From Mya arenaria (lineage: Eukaryota; Mollusca; Bivalvia; Myida; Myidae), in NCBI RefSeq assembly GCF_026914265.1, contig NC_069135.1:20639639-20703638 (forward strand): 64,000 bases of DNA, written 5' to 3'. A program made the translations under genes and the position numbers. How positions within the stretch are numbered: position 1 is the first letter of the stretch; the number at the start of each line of letters is the position of its first letter. Below are positions 12,301-22,343 of this stretch, one piece after another. Under the pieces are notes generated by a model. That model ran no database searches. It saw only the letters and a program-made list of their open reading frames with translations, and was not told where the DNA came from.

Positions 12301-15300
12301 CTCATGGTCAAACAAGCCCCAGACAGGTTCTAAAAAGTCAAGCCTGAGCTCATTTAATCTCATTATGGCTACCATCAACCCATATCTGTCATACACTCAC
12401 CACAGACAAACTGTGTGTCCAATAAACATTTTGTGCCAAACAAACACAAAAGGGGATCTATAAAGCTCTATATATGAAGTGCCCAATTGACAATAGTTTT
12501 GTAATACTATTACTTGGGACCATTAAGTGTAAATAAATCAAGTCAATTAAGTGCCCTGTAAATCTAAATCTGCTGCAATGAAGTTTATCTAGTGTCAAAC
12601 ATATCACAGTAAGGCTCTTTTACATCCAACTCAGTTCAAATTAATCACAAATGCAGCTACATTTAAGTCCATCATGTGTCAAGCAAACACCAAAGCAACA
12701 ATCTGTATTCTTAACCACAGAAGGCTTCTACACGAACCCTTCCAGGGTCTGACGATTCCTTTTGTGGATACAGTCAAGCATATTCATAGATAAACACATT
12801 TCAGCACATCCACTCACTCAGTCCAGTCCAGTTTTCTATTATTTTCATTATGCCTACAATAAAGCACATTCAGTGCCAAACAAACGCATGTGTCGCTCTA
12901 GTTAAGCCTACTCAGTGCTACATTGACCACATTTTGGCAACTATAATGCCCATTTAAACCCAAACAAGCTCATGTGCAGCCGTCATTACGCATTCTCAGC
13001 GCCTAATACACCATGTCAGTAATGCTTTTATAGCAATGCATACTAAGTTCAGACGGTTGCTGTGACCTTGGCATCGAAGGTAGGGCTTTAATGGCGACAC
13101 ATCCTCATACTATGCTGGTCACTTCTGCCAGACATTTTGTTTTTCAAATCCGACCACAAAATAATTATGGACTTGACAAAAACGAGACAGACTGACGAAC
13201 ACATACTTAGTTAAGAAGGTTGCTGTGACCTTGATCTTGAAGTTAGGGGCACGGATCTTGAGCGCGACACATCCTCATGCTATGGCGTTCATTTCTGCCA
13301 AAAAATTAGGACGTGCATGAGAAAGATATCTAATCGACAAAACGGGACTGAGAGACCGACTGTGGTACGCGATAACGCGAGCGATTGCTAAATAATCCCC
13401 ACCCGACTGTTAGGCGGGAATATAATGAATACACTGTTTTCTGTGACCATAACGTAAACAGATCAGGTGCATTGGTTTTTAAAAAAATGCTAACAAGAAT
13501 AAGCATAACAAAAAAGCAGCTAAGTAATGCATATTCCACCCTTTATTAAACACAAGAACCGAAAAGAAAACACTGTGGGTTCACGTTTTAACTTTTAATT
13601 CTCAAATTTGTGTAGACGAATGAGGTGGAATAATGCTCTAGAAGGGTTTGTGTATATAATTTTTGTATGGAAGCATGTACCTCCTTTTTAAGGACGTGTC
13701 TAGGCTTGAGCTTTAGCTCAAGACTTATGTTATAGATCACAAAAATTGTCCACTTGGAGTTGAAAATCATACTCAAAAGTACCAATTTTCAATGAAAATC
13801 AGTCTCTGAAACATACCTGAAAAAAACTTATTATTTACAAAATAAGTTCATGTACGAGTATGAAATATTTTGCGTATATTAACAGTAAAACACATATTTA
13901 CTATCGGATATGGATGGAAAAACTCCCATAAACTGAAAAACTACTCGAAGGTCTGGTGCATATGTACATTTGCAAATAATTTGTTAATTTCTTTCTCTTT
14001 TTAAGCTGTGATCTGAATTGATCATCTTTCAAGCCGTTCAGCACTATCAGTGCTTTGTTTATTCATGCAATTCATTCATGAAAACTCAATGCTTACATAC
14101 TAAAATTGGTCAGTACAAGAAACATCTGGGAATTCACACAGTAAATAGCCCAGCAGAATGACATGCTAAGTGGTGATTTATTGACTAGTGCAATTGCATG
14201 GATTGATAAGTCCTTTTCTCAAAATGAGGAGTTTGGGAGGCAATTTCCCTGGACTGTAACATTTGAAATAAATGCTTTGATATGTTTTTGACTATTATAA
14301 ACCGAATTTTACACCATTTTTTCCAGAACTAATAAAAACAATTGAAGAAGAGTATGATCGCTGCTTGACCTCAGTGTCATTGATACCAATGATAAAGTCG
14401 CCAACAAAGAAGGTCGATGATGTTTATGTTGATCTAGAAATGTATGAAGGGAGGGACTCGCTAGATGACAAATTTGAACGTGGCTTCAATAATATGGAAA
14501 ATGTTCTATATGGGAAAGGACATCGACATAAACTGATTTACTTGCTAGGTGATGCAGGTATGGGAAAAACCACTTGGTGTAAAAAGGTCATAAACACTTG
14601 GTTGTCTGTTCGTCGAAAAATTAAAGTCGAGAACGAGGATGACAAGTCGTGGAGTCCGGACGAAAAAGTATTACGGCACATCGACGTACTCCTTCATGTT
14701 TCTTTGAGACAACACAAGGGAAGTAGCAAAGTATTGGACATGATATTGGGCCAGCCATTGTTCAAAGAATACGAAAAACATGGTGACACAATTGTGAATA
14801 TACTTAGAGAAGAAGCTGACCGTTGTCTCATAGTTCTTGATGGACTGGATGAATGGAATCATGAAAACGAGGATATATTCCCAGAGCCTGACCAGTTGCA
14901 CGGTGCCACAGTTATTGTCACAACGAGGCCTTACAGGAAACTCACGCTTGCCTGTAAAAACGAATCTAGCAAAATTGATAAAATTGTAAAAATAATGGGT
15001 GTAGAAAATGTGCAAGTTCTTGCTGAACGTGTGATTGAACAGTTGAAATCATATTTCCCAAAACAGGAACAATGCTCAGAGGAAGACTTTACCTTTCAAG
15101 AGTTTCGGAAAAAGGTTGATGACCTTCCAGATTTCGATGTAACCAAATCTGAAAAAGGCAGTTTCATGCAGAATATTTTGAAAAATCCGCTCATGCTTAC
15201 ACTGATGGTATGTTTGTGGTACGATGGGAATGTTTTGTGCAATACTGCAACACACGTCATTGGATCAATGATAGACTGGATGATACGATATGCTGAAACA

Positions 15301-16560
15301 TATTCTGCCTTGTCAAGTAGAGAACATTCGCGTTTCGATATGTCCAAGCTAAAAAGTAACTGGAGAGAAAGCCAAACATGCTTACCAGAGAGCTTACGAA
15401 GCATGGTTAATTTTAGAGATTATGCTGGACTTATTGTAAAGCTTTCTCGTCTGGCCTTTAGATCATTATTTAATAGGAACAAAAAATCGACGCTTTTCTT
15501 TAAAAAAGAGGATCTGTTTGATTTTCTCTCTAAAGAAGAAATTGATGTTGCATGCCATTTAGGAATCTTATCTCAGGATGAAAAAACTGGCAACCCTCTT
15601 TATTCAAAGGTCGAAGTTCAGTTCCCCCATAAAATGTTCCACGAGTATTTAGCTGGATGCCACATGATATTCGAAATGCAAGGCGAGTCGATGACTGATA
15701 TTAATGTAATAGGAGAATATCTGACTGACCCATCATTGCTATCAAATAAAGAGAATGCTTTGCTTTTTGCAGGAAGTATAGATCCTAGGACTGGATTTAA
15801 ACTGAGCAAACATTTTTCAAAGTTGGTGCCTGAAGAAACGTACAGGCTTCATATTGACTATATGAATGATTTATTTCTCAGACAAGTTCATGTTATTCAT
15901 ACTAGCCATCCCGACATGCCGAGCCCTGAGTTACCTATTGTTACGGACAAAATCTACGTCCCATCATCATTGCATAAGGGGAAATGGTGTGATCTCAAGA
16001 GACTTTTCCATTGCAATTTTGACAATATACAAGAAGTGCAAATCCATGTCTCACAAAGAAATGCGTTTTCACTTTTGGAAGAAATTCGCAGGCCTTTCAG
16101 CTTGACGTTGTTGGGATTAAACTCTTATAATGACTCTAAGAAAGACAATGAAGCTAATTTCGATCCTTTATGTATTAATTGTCGTTACATAACCGACGTG
16201 GTGCTTTCGGGAATTGAATTGGAGGCAAGTTCCTGTAATCCGGCAAGATTCAGCGATCGTGATACGTACAGGGTAGTCTTGAATGAAGTTAATAATCAAA
16301 CGCTGAAGTTGAAAAAATTGAAAAATTTAGATTTGACCATCCAAATTAAAGTCAGCGAAGGCCAAGCGTTGGAAGCGAGCGATATATTTCACACAGTTGT
16401 GATACACGGATGCGAGAGTTCTTCCGTACTTATCATCATTTTAACGAAGACAGAAGAACCAGATGAAGTAAAACAGAAAGTGAAAGATTATTTTAATGCA
16501 TGTGTGTCCTATATAATGTGTCACGACTGTACATTTACTGTACGATTAGAAAACTGCTGA
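8285..16560 (+). CDS. HEPN (DZIP3-like) - coiled coil - NACHT protein, NLR-like NTPase
   Basis: Four exons join in phase: 8285-8830, 9442-9606, 10609-10771 and 14327-16560, giving about 1035 residues. Residues 1-235 match the DZIP3-like HEPN domain of molluscs: the opening NWIETCFGLDFVRKALVPF, several Cys pairs, a PEWKNTEMQQWAGDYWAVGKC block, then RNEILH at 187-192, the Rx4H motif of HEPN ribonucleases, coded by exon 2. Exon 3 and the start of exon 4 give a Glu/Lys/Gln-rich coiled coil. The NACHT NTPase follows: Walker A GDAGMGKTT (366-374), Walker B LIVLDGLDEW (about 459-468), TTRPY as the sensor region, NPLMLTLMVCLW, and FPHKMFHEYLAG in the winged-helix region. No leucine-rich repeats are obvious in the last 250 residues. 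By family it should be a cytosolic sensor that oligomerises with ATP; ligand and RNA target are unknown. The exon 3 donor (GTTCGA) is weak. AATAAA lies near 16753. Confidence 0.88.
8845..9060 (-). mobile_element. Probable 3' end of a non-LTR retrotransposon (LINE), reversed, in intron 1
   Basis: Read on the minus strand, GAGGGCCCCAAGGAAGATTA is followed by a segment ending in AATAAAGACTTTCATTTCATTC and an ATTC-type microsatellite tail. This is the usual look of a 5'-truncated LINE 3' end with a short tandem tail. No reverse transcriptase frame is present. It starts just after the exon 1 donor of the HEPN-NACHT gene. Confidence 0.4.
9124..9392 (+). repeat. Compound trinucleotide microsatellite (GAT/GTT/GGT)n
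   Basis: About 270 bases of alternating GAT, GTT and GGT runs sit in intron 1 of the HEPN-NACHT gene, ending about 50 bases before the exon 2 acceptor. Long open frames of Asp, Val, Met, His, Ser or Pro across it in five frames are products of the repeat and not genes. Confidence 0.97.
9652..10518. mobile_element. MITE with TA target duplication, in intron 2
   Basis: The ends are inverted repeats: TGTGAAATCATTAATGTTCG from 9653 and the reverse complement of the bases ending at 10517 (TGTGAAATCATTTATATTCG). Inverted similarity continues through TTCGTGG/CCACGAA and a second CCACGAA...ACCCACGAAA block. TA lies directly outside each end (9650-9651 and 10519-10520), as for mariner-type insertions. 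The 867-bp interior has no transposase frame, so the element is non-autonomous. Confidence 0.7.
11950..13010. repeat. Loosely repetitive region with recurrent CAAACAAACAC-like phrases
   Basis: Variants of one phrase recur at irregular spacing of roughly 100-200 bases: an AAGYCCACTCAGTG-like part followed by YCAAACAAACRC. Examples start near 12285, 12440, 12590, 12680, 12880 and 12915. Copies are too diverged to set a period by eye. It could be an old tandem array or an unrecognised transposon interior. There is no coding signal. Confidence 0.3.
13036..13430 (+). repeat. Two tandem copies of a dispersed bivalve-type repeat
   Basis: GGTTGCTGTGACCTTG occurs at about 13039 and 13220. Each is followed by a GGTAGGG/GTTAGGGG segment, GCGACACATCCTCATRCTATG and a TTCTGCCA segment, so the unit is about 180 bases and present twice. 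The second copy ends in GACCGACTGTGG and a short GC hairpin (CCCACCCGACTGTTAGGCGGG). Repeats with this pattern are common in bivalve genomes; no protein is encoded. Confidence 0.6.
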
Positions 16561-16773
16561 CAAAAGTAAAAGTCTCTGACGTTCCAATGTTTCTGAACAC
16601 CATCACATGAAAGCGAAACAATCTAATTGCGAAATGATGGTTGCGATAAAGAATACTTCAAACATAAAAAGGGAGTACAACAAGTTTGACTACAAACTCG
16701 TTTTCCTTGTGTGTTTTTTTCAATAGAAGCATAATAGCATGCGAATAAGGTAAATAAAAAAATCGCAATTTGA

Positions 16774-16864
16774 TTGATTCATTCATTAATTCATTCATTC
16801 ATTAATTCATTCATTCATTCATTCATTCATTCATTCATTCATTCATTCATTCATTCATTCATTC
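16774..16864. repeat. (ATTC)n microsatellite
   Basis: About 22 ATTC units with a few ATTA interruptions. It lies just past the likely polyadenylation region of the HEPN-NACHT gene and may be the tail of an old LINE insertion, since the ATTC tail at 8845 has the same unit. Confidence 0.95.
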
Positions 16865-17559
16865 ACGTTTTATTATATGAATAAAAACATGTATATATCA
16901 GAATCCTCTAATGTTCTATTATTACTAATAAGTTACGTCAAATGAGTAAATAGAATACCATAGTTGGAATGAAGTATTTTGCTACACGTTAAATATATTA
17001 ATCATTGAATCACTATTTCTTTATATGATAACATCCGAAAGAGAGATAATTTTTGCATTTATATATGAAGCATAAAGGAAGTGTATATATGCTTGTACAC
17101 CAAAATTTTTTGAACAAACAAATTCGAAGGTAAGAAAATAGGACAGGCGTACAAAACAAATGATGTCGTTTTGTTTCTTGTTATGTTGTTTTTGCTTCCG
17201 TTGTCTCATCGTTCATATTTAGTAAAATACTAATCCTTATACAGGCCTCAGTGATTTAATTCAGGTATTGGTCACTCGATTTCATAGTCTAATTTATACA
17301 CTCAGTTTCTTGTCCTGAGATTAAAACCATCCTTAAATGGTTATCGAATACCATTCCAGGCACTCACAAGTTGACTTTAATTCATACTATGAAGGCATTA
17401 AAAGCATATTCGGATTCAGATCCTATAGAAGTTAGCGACGTAGGATATGTACATGTTGCGTTTCAAGCGGCTGAACATAACAAAAAAAACAACACAAAAA
17501 TAAATAAATAACAGTAATAAAAATAGTTAAAAAAATAAAATAAATGAAATAAATGAAAT

Positions 17560-17731
<172 letters not shown>

Positions 17732-18757
17732 AAATGCATATGACATTGTGGTCAAAGCAATTCAAATATCTTGAATGCGCTCGGCCTATTGCAAATTGCA
17801 TTAAAACTCTTACCAATATAGTAACAGGGATAGGAAAAAGGCGGATAGTACGCTCACTTGCTTCTAAAAGCATGCACAAGTAGAGCGCTGACACGTTTTT
17901 CTAACAATGTACACAAGCGTATTACTTAGTATTCTGAAAGTCTAGATTTGGCCCCATTTTCTCAAAAATCGTATGCCCCTTAAAAAAGGATTCTGTTGAA
18001 CTCACTATTTTTTTTTTCTACAATATTCGTAATATTTACTTCTTGATAAAGTTTTAAACCATATATAGGAATGATATTCATTATCATCACATTAAACTAT
18101 TTTTCATTCATTAAAATCAAATATAAGTATGTCTTTTAAATAACTGAAATAAACTCCTTAACCCTGTTAAGCTTGAGAAACTACGATCTGAGCCTATCTC
18201 TGGTTACATGAAACATAAGACAGCCTCAAATTTAATAGAGCTACGATTTATCAGTAGGTCTACTTCTCTAGATGATTCTTTCAAGAAGTTTAAAATATGT
18301 AACATCATTCACCGTTGAACCATTTTACGATACATGCTTGTCAACTTGTATATACATTTCTTTAAACGTCTCGGGTAATTAACGAGAATGTTTCCAAAGC
18401 CCGACATTTAAATCTTAGTTACTGGCATTGATCACATTTACTGTTATGTTCAACGCTTATTTTCAACATGACGTACATAAATATATCTCCATGTACTGCA
18501 ATAATACAATGTATCGGCTTTAGAAAAAACTGGTAATGACTCAAGCGGACACTATCTTTTACGGGACACGTAAATAAAGCAAAACAAACGTATCAGATAA
18601 TTTACTTATGAATAAAGAAAAAAAGAAATGAATGTTTTTTGTTAATATAAGATTAACATAACGATGAATATATCAATGCACTATACAACTTTATAATATA
18701 TCGAAAATGTCCAATTTTAATAGCTTAGTTTCAAATTGCAAGTTTCAAGTTTATTAA

Positions 18758-19124
18758 AGATGCACTCTTACTACCAAACAAGATTTATCACAATTCATAA
18801 TATTGTTTTCAAATTCCCAAAAGGATGAATAAATGTCAGAAAAAATAGATATTTTGAAAGATACTGAGTTTAATTGGAAAGAAATGAGCATAAAACACCA
18901 TATTTCTTCATTATGAGATTAATGTAGTATACAGGAAATCTTTTAGCATTCACCAATCATTTACTATTTTAGCGCTTTCCGCTATTAAATTCACGGTTAC
19001 AATCTTGTTATCAGTAGTTAATATTTTACATATATTCATTATTTAGTGAGTAGTTTAAGGTTTATCATTCAAATTTATGTTTTTTAAACATGTGTATGTA
19101 TTGATTTTGAATAAGAGTGTCACT
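18758..19124. mobile_element. TTAA-flanked MITE, 367 bp
   Basis: The ends are inverted repeats: AGATGCACTCTTACT at the left against AGTGACACTCTTATT read inward from the right. TTAA stands directly outside both ends (18754-18757 and 19125-19128). The matching place in the third duplication block (59206-59209) has a single TTAA and no insert, an empty site. There is no transposase frame. TTAA duplication is typical of piggyBac-type elements, so a non-autonomous piggyBac relative is likely. Confidence 0.8.
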
Positions 19125-19263
19125 TTAATAACAAAATCACAAAGACCATGTAAGCCTTGAAAGTTAAATATCAAATACACAGACTCATAGTCACAGTGAG
19201 TGACTATATTTTTAATATGTACAAATTTAATTTTAGTGCTGTACACTTGTTTTATCAACAATC

Positions 19264-21617
19264 TTAACTTAATGTTTTTGTAGCAGTTCGTCTATAATAC
19301 GCGCACATTCCTATGATTATGAACAGCTCAATTGCAGCAACCGCTAACAGTGCTCCGAACATTCCCCAAAATGTCGCGATCGGAATTGTGTCTGAAATCG
19401 AAAAAATCAACAATAGAAACTAAAATGTTTTTATCCAAAGATCAGCTATTGCTTATGGAGGTCATTTGTCGATTTTAATCGATATGTTCGTACTTATTTT
19501 AATACCATCAGTATCAAATCAGCACTCTCATCAATGCAAATAATTGTCGATTACATCATAGTAATTTTCTGCAGTTTCTTTAAAAGCACCGATATAACTT
19601 TACCTTCGTCAAGCATTACAGGTGATTCTTCCTGTTTAGCGCTCTTGCCTGTACTAGGTTGCGGCGTAGGTGTACTGCATGGGATATCATTTGGCTTAGT
19701 AAACTCAGGTGCTGGAAAGTTTCTACATTGAGGAAAACCAGAAGGTGCAGGTGGAACCTCAGAGAATGATTCATTCAAAAGCATAGCCATTCCTCTCATT
19801 GTATGTGGATCCATGTGACAATGGAGCATCCAAAGACCCGGATTGGAGGCAGTAATTCTAACAATAGCATAGCCTCCCTTGGGAACCATTATCGTGTCCT
19901 TCATTGGTGGCTTTTGTGTTTCTAGTCCTGGTATAGTATTAACATTCCATGAGGTGTTGTTCCAATATGGTCCATTGCAGTACGAACCATCACAAGAAAT
20001 ATCACCGTTTCCGTCACTATACTTGCCAGTTATTTGGTCATATTGGTGGTACCCAACCTTCAGGACTTGGAAGGCGTGACCATGACTGTGTATAGGATGG
20101 GGACCGGAAGCCCCATTCCCGTAATTTGTGAACACTAGTTGATATGCCTTCTGATCTCCAATACTAACTGCATATGTACACACACATATTTTATCGGTTC
20201 CGCAATCATGGTTGTCACACGAAGTGGATAATTCACGCGGTTGAGTAAGAGCAGATATTGGCGACAACATCATGGATCTTCCATTAACGGAACCGTATCT
20301 GTACCCAGATCCTCCGGGGAATCCAAAGTTGAAGAACATTTCCTCAATGTTTTGTTGGTTGGCACCAAACGCCGGCATACTCGATGGAAATTTTATATCA
20401 TTAAAAGTTACACAGTCGACATTTGGTTCACCAGGATACACTGAAAATGGACAATTTACAACAACACACCTATCGCTCGAGGTACACGCCCGATTTGATG
20501 TCAATGGATCTGAAGTATCCGATTCGTTATACTGCAAAATGGCGTAAGCAGAGTGGTCCACCCCGGCTTCAAGAGTCTTCGCTCTTATCCAGTAGTTTCC
20601 AACACTTTGGTCCGCTATCATTTCAATATCGTATCTCTCTCCGTTGTGTAATATTATTGACTCAGCAATTATCGGTTCTATGTCGAATCCGTCGCTAGCC
20701 ACTATTTTAAGACTATGTCCGTCGATAGAGAATCTAAATGGAAAAGCACTGCCTCCGCCAATAATTCGGAACCGATATTTTTCTCCTGCTGCGACCTTAA
20801 ATGATGTCAGCGGAGCTCCTGTGTGTTGGCCGTTTTCATTGAAATATCTTCCCCTGCCGTTTATAAGCCCTGCATGCCATTTCATTTTCGTAAACGATGT
20901 ACCGTCAATTGCCGGTACCCCAAATGGCGCCTCTAATGGTTTGTAATCACCAAACATATTCTTTTGAAGCTGTAGATCTGCCTCCCATTCATGGTTGTAT
21001 TCTGTTATCAAGACGACGTGCTCCTCAGACGAATTTTGTGTCCTTTCTCTGACAATAAGAGCGCCGTGTAGCCCCAACATTTGAAGCATCCCAATGTGAT
21101 TGTGGTAAAAGAATGTGCCTGCACTAGGGACACTGAATTCGTAAGTGAAGGATTGTCCAGGATTTATTGGACATTGCGTCACATAAGCTGCTCCATCCAT
21201 CCAAGGAGTTCCAATCTGATGAATTCCATGCCAATGAATGGCAATTGCATCACTATACAGGTTATTTGTCACATGAATTTTCAAAGTTTGTCCTTCGTAA
21301 ACGTTTAAAGTGGGGCCAGGCATTTGACCATTTATGGTTATTATCATTCTCGGTACTGCATAGCCATCTGCGGTTATGATACCGTGAGTAGAAGTTGGCA
21401 AAGCGGATGGGTCGGAAGCATTAACATCGTACCTGTATAGCATCCCGTCATGAAGATAAACCAGTTTGTTGTCGCCGTCGACCATGGTTTGTTTGAAACC
21501 AACGTCCATCGTAAACTCACAAATGTCATCCGTCGGGTCACATTCTAAGGTTTTGTGGGCATCTACCGAACAGACGAGCAAAATGACGAAAATCAGACGG
21601 CTTCCGATGCATTCCAT
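19264..21617 (-). CDS. Laccase-type multicopper oxidase with C-terminal membrane anchor
   Basis: Two coding exons join in phase: 21617-19604 and 19391-19264, 713 residues. The chosen start (MECIGSRLIFVILLVCSVDA) begins a clear signal peptide. An AG acceptor lies one base before the ATG, so a 5' UTR exon probably exists upstream, and the 40 codons before it are ignored. All copper ligands are present: HWHG (128-131), HNH (172-174), HPIHSHGH (507-514) and HCHMDPHTMRGM (599-610), holding the type 1 Cys600, His605 and axial Met610. Laccases oxidise phenols with four coppers and reduce oxygen to water; in molluscs roles in pigment, byssus or shell cross-linking or defence are proposed for the family. 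The last exon codes TIPIATFWGMFGALLAVAAI and more, a transmembrane helix with a short basic tail, so the enzyme should sit on the cell surface facing out. Confidence 0.93.
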
Positions 21618-21897
21618 TCTGTAAATAATAACAAATGAAATGCGAACTGTTTTATCTAAAGAATATGCATTTGTCAGAATTAAATGTATAACACGATATT
21701 TAAAGTGGATTTCTTTATATGAAAATAGTACTTGCACAATGCAAACAATAAATTGCGTTGGTAATTGTTTATCTATGATATATTGATATTATATTGAATG
21801 ACTGTTTATTTATCTTTCAAATAACGATTTGAATTTTTTATTTCACAATTTTATGAAAACTGAAGTAAAATGCTCTCTTTTAACAGACACGTTGTAT
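21618..21897. other. Laccase 5' flank
   Basis: This holds the presumed 5' UTR exon and promoter of the laccase. The part from about 21660 to 21897 matches 39755-39984, where the laccase body itself is missing, so the flank survives in block 2 without its gene. Confidence 0.6.
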
Positions 21898-22343
21898 TCG
21901 CTTGAACATTTCATACCGTGTCATTATATTCGCATGAAAATTTCATACCGCGTCATTGTATTTGCATGAACATTCAATACCGTGCCATTGTATTCTCATG
22001 AGCATTCAATACCGCGTCATTGTATTCGCATGAATATTCAATACCGCGTCATTGTATTCGCATGAACATTCCATACCAAGTCATTTTATTCGCATGAATA
22101 TTTCATACCGTGTCATTGTATTCACTTGAACATTTCATACCGTGTCATTGTATTCGCATGATCATTCAATACCGTGCCATTGTATTCGCATGAACATTCA
22201 ATACCGCATCATTGTATTTGCATGAATATTCCATTCCGCGTCTTGTATTTGCATGAATATTCAATACCGCGTCATTGTATTCGCATGGATATTTCATACC
22301 GCGTCATTGTATTTCCGCATGAATATTCAATACCGTGTCATAT
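21898..22343. repeat. 32-bp minisatellite, array 1 (about 14 units)
   Basis: Tandem units of about 32 bases with core TATTCGCATGAACATTC followed by an ATACCGYGTCATTG segment. Variants include single-base differences, GAATATT for GAACATT and one-base shorter units. The family recurs at 39985-41337 and 60220-60920. Open frames across the array are a result of the repeat lacking stops in some frames. Confidence 0.95.

Larger units (their letters stand above)
10772..14326. other. Intron 3 of the HEPN-NACHT gene
   Basis: A 3.55-kb intron. It holds an unusual loose repeat region (about 11950-13000), a two-copy dispersed repeat (13036-13430) and otherwise AT-rich DNA without exon-like frames. The donor at 10772 (GTTCGA) is weak; the acceptor before 14327 has a good pyrimidine tract (TTTTTTCCAG). 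Confidence 0.6.

Noticed and set aside
20241-21379. Several plus-strand frames of 66-91 codons opposite the laccase
   Set aside because: Shadows of the laccase coding exon; none has a domain or splice support.
21618-21737. Upstream ATG extending the laccase by 40 residues
   Set aside because: An AG acceptor lies just before the ATG at 21617, which opens a proper signal peptide; the extension would bury it.
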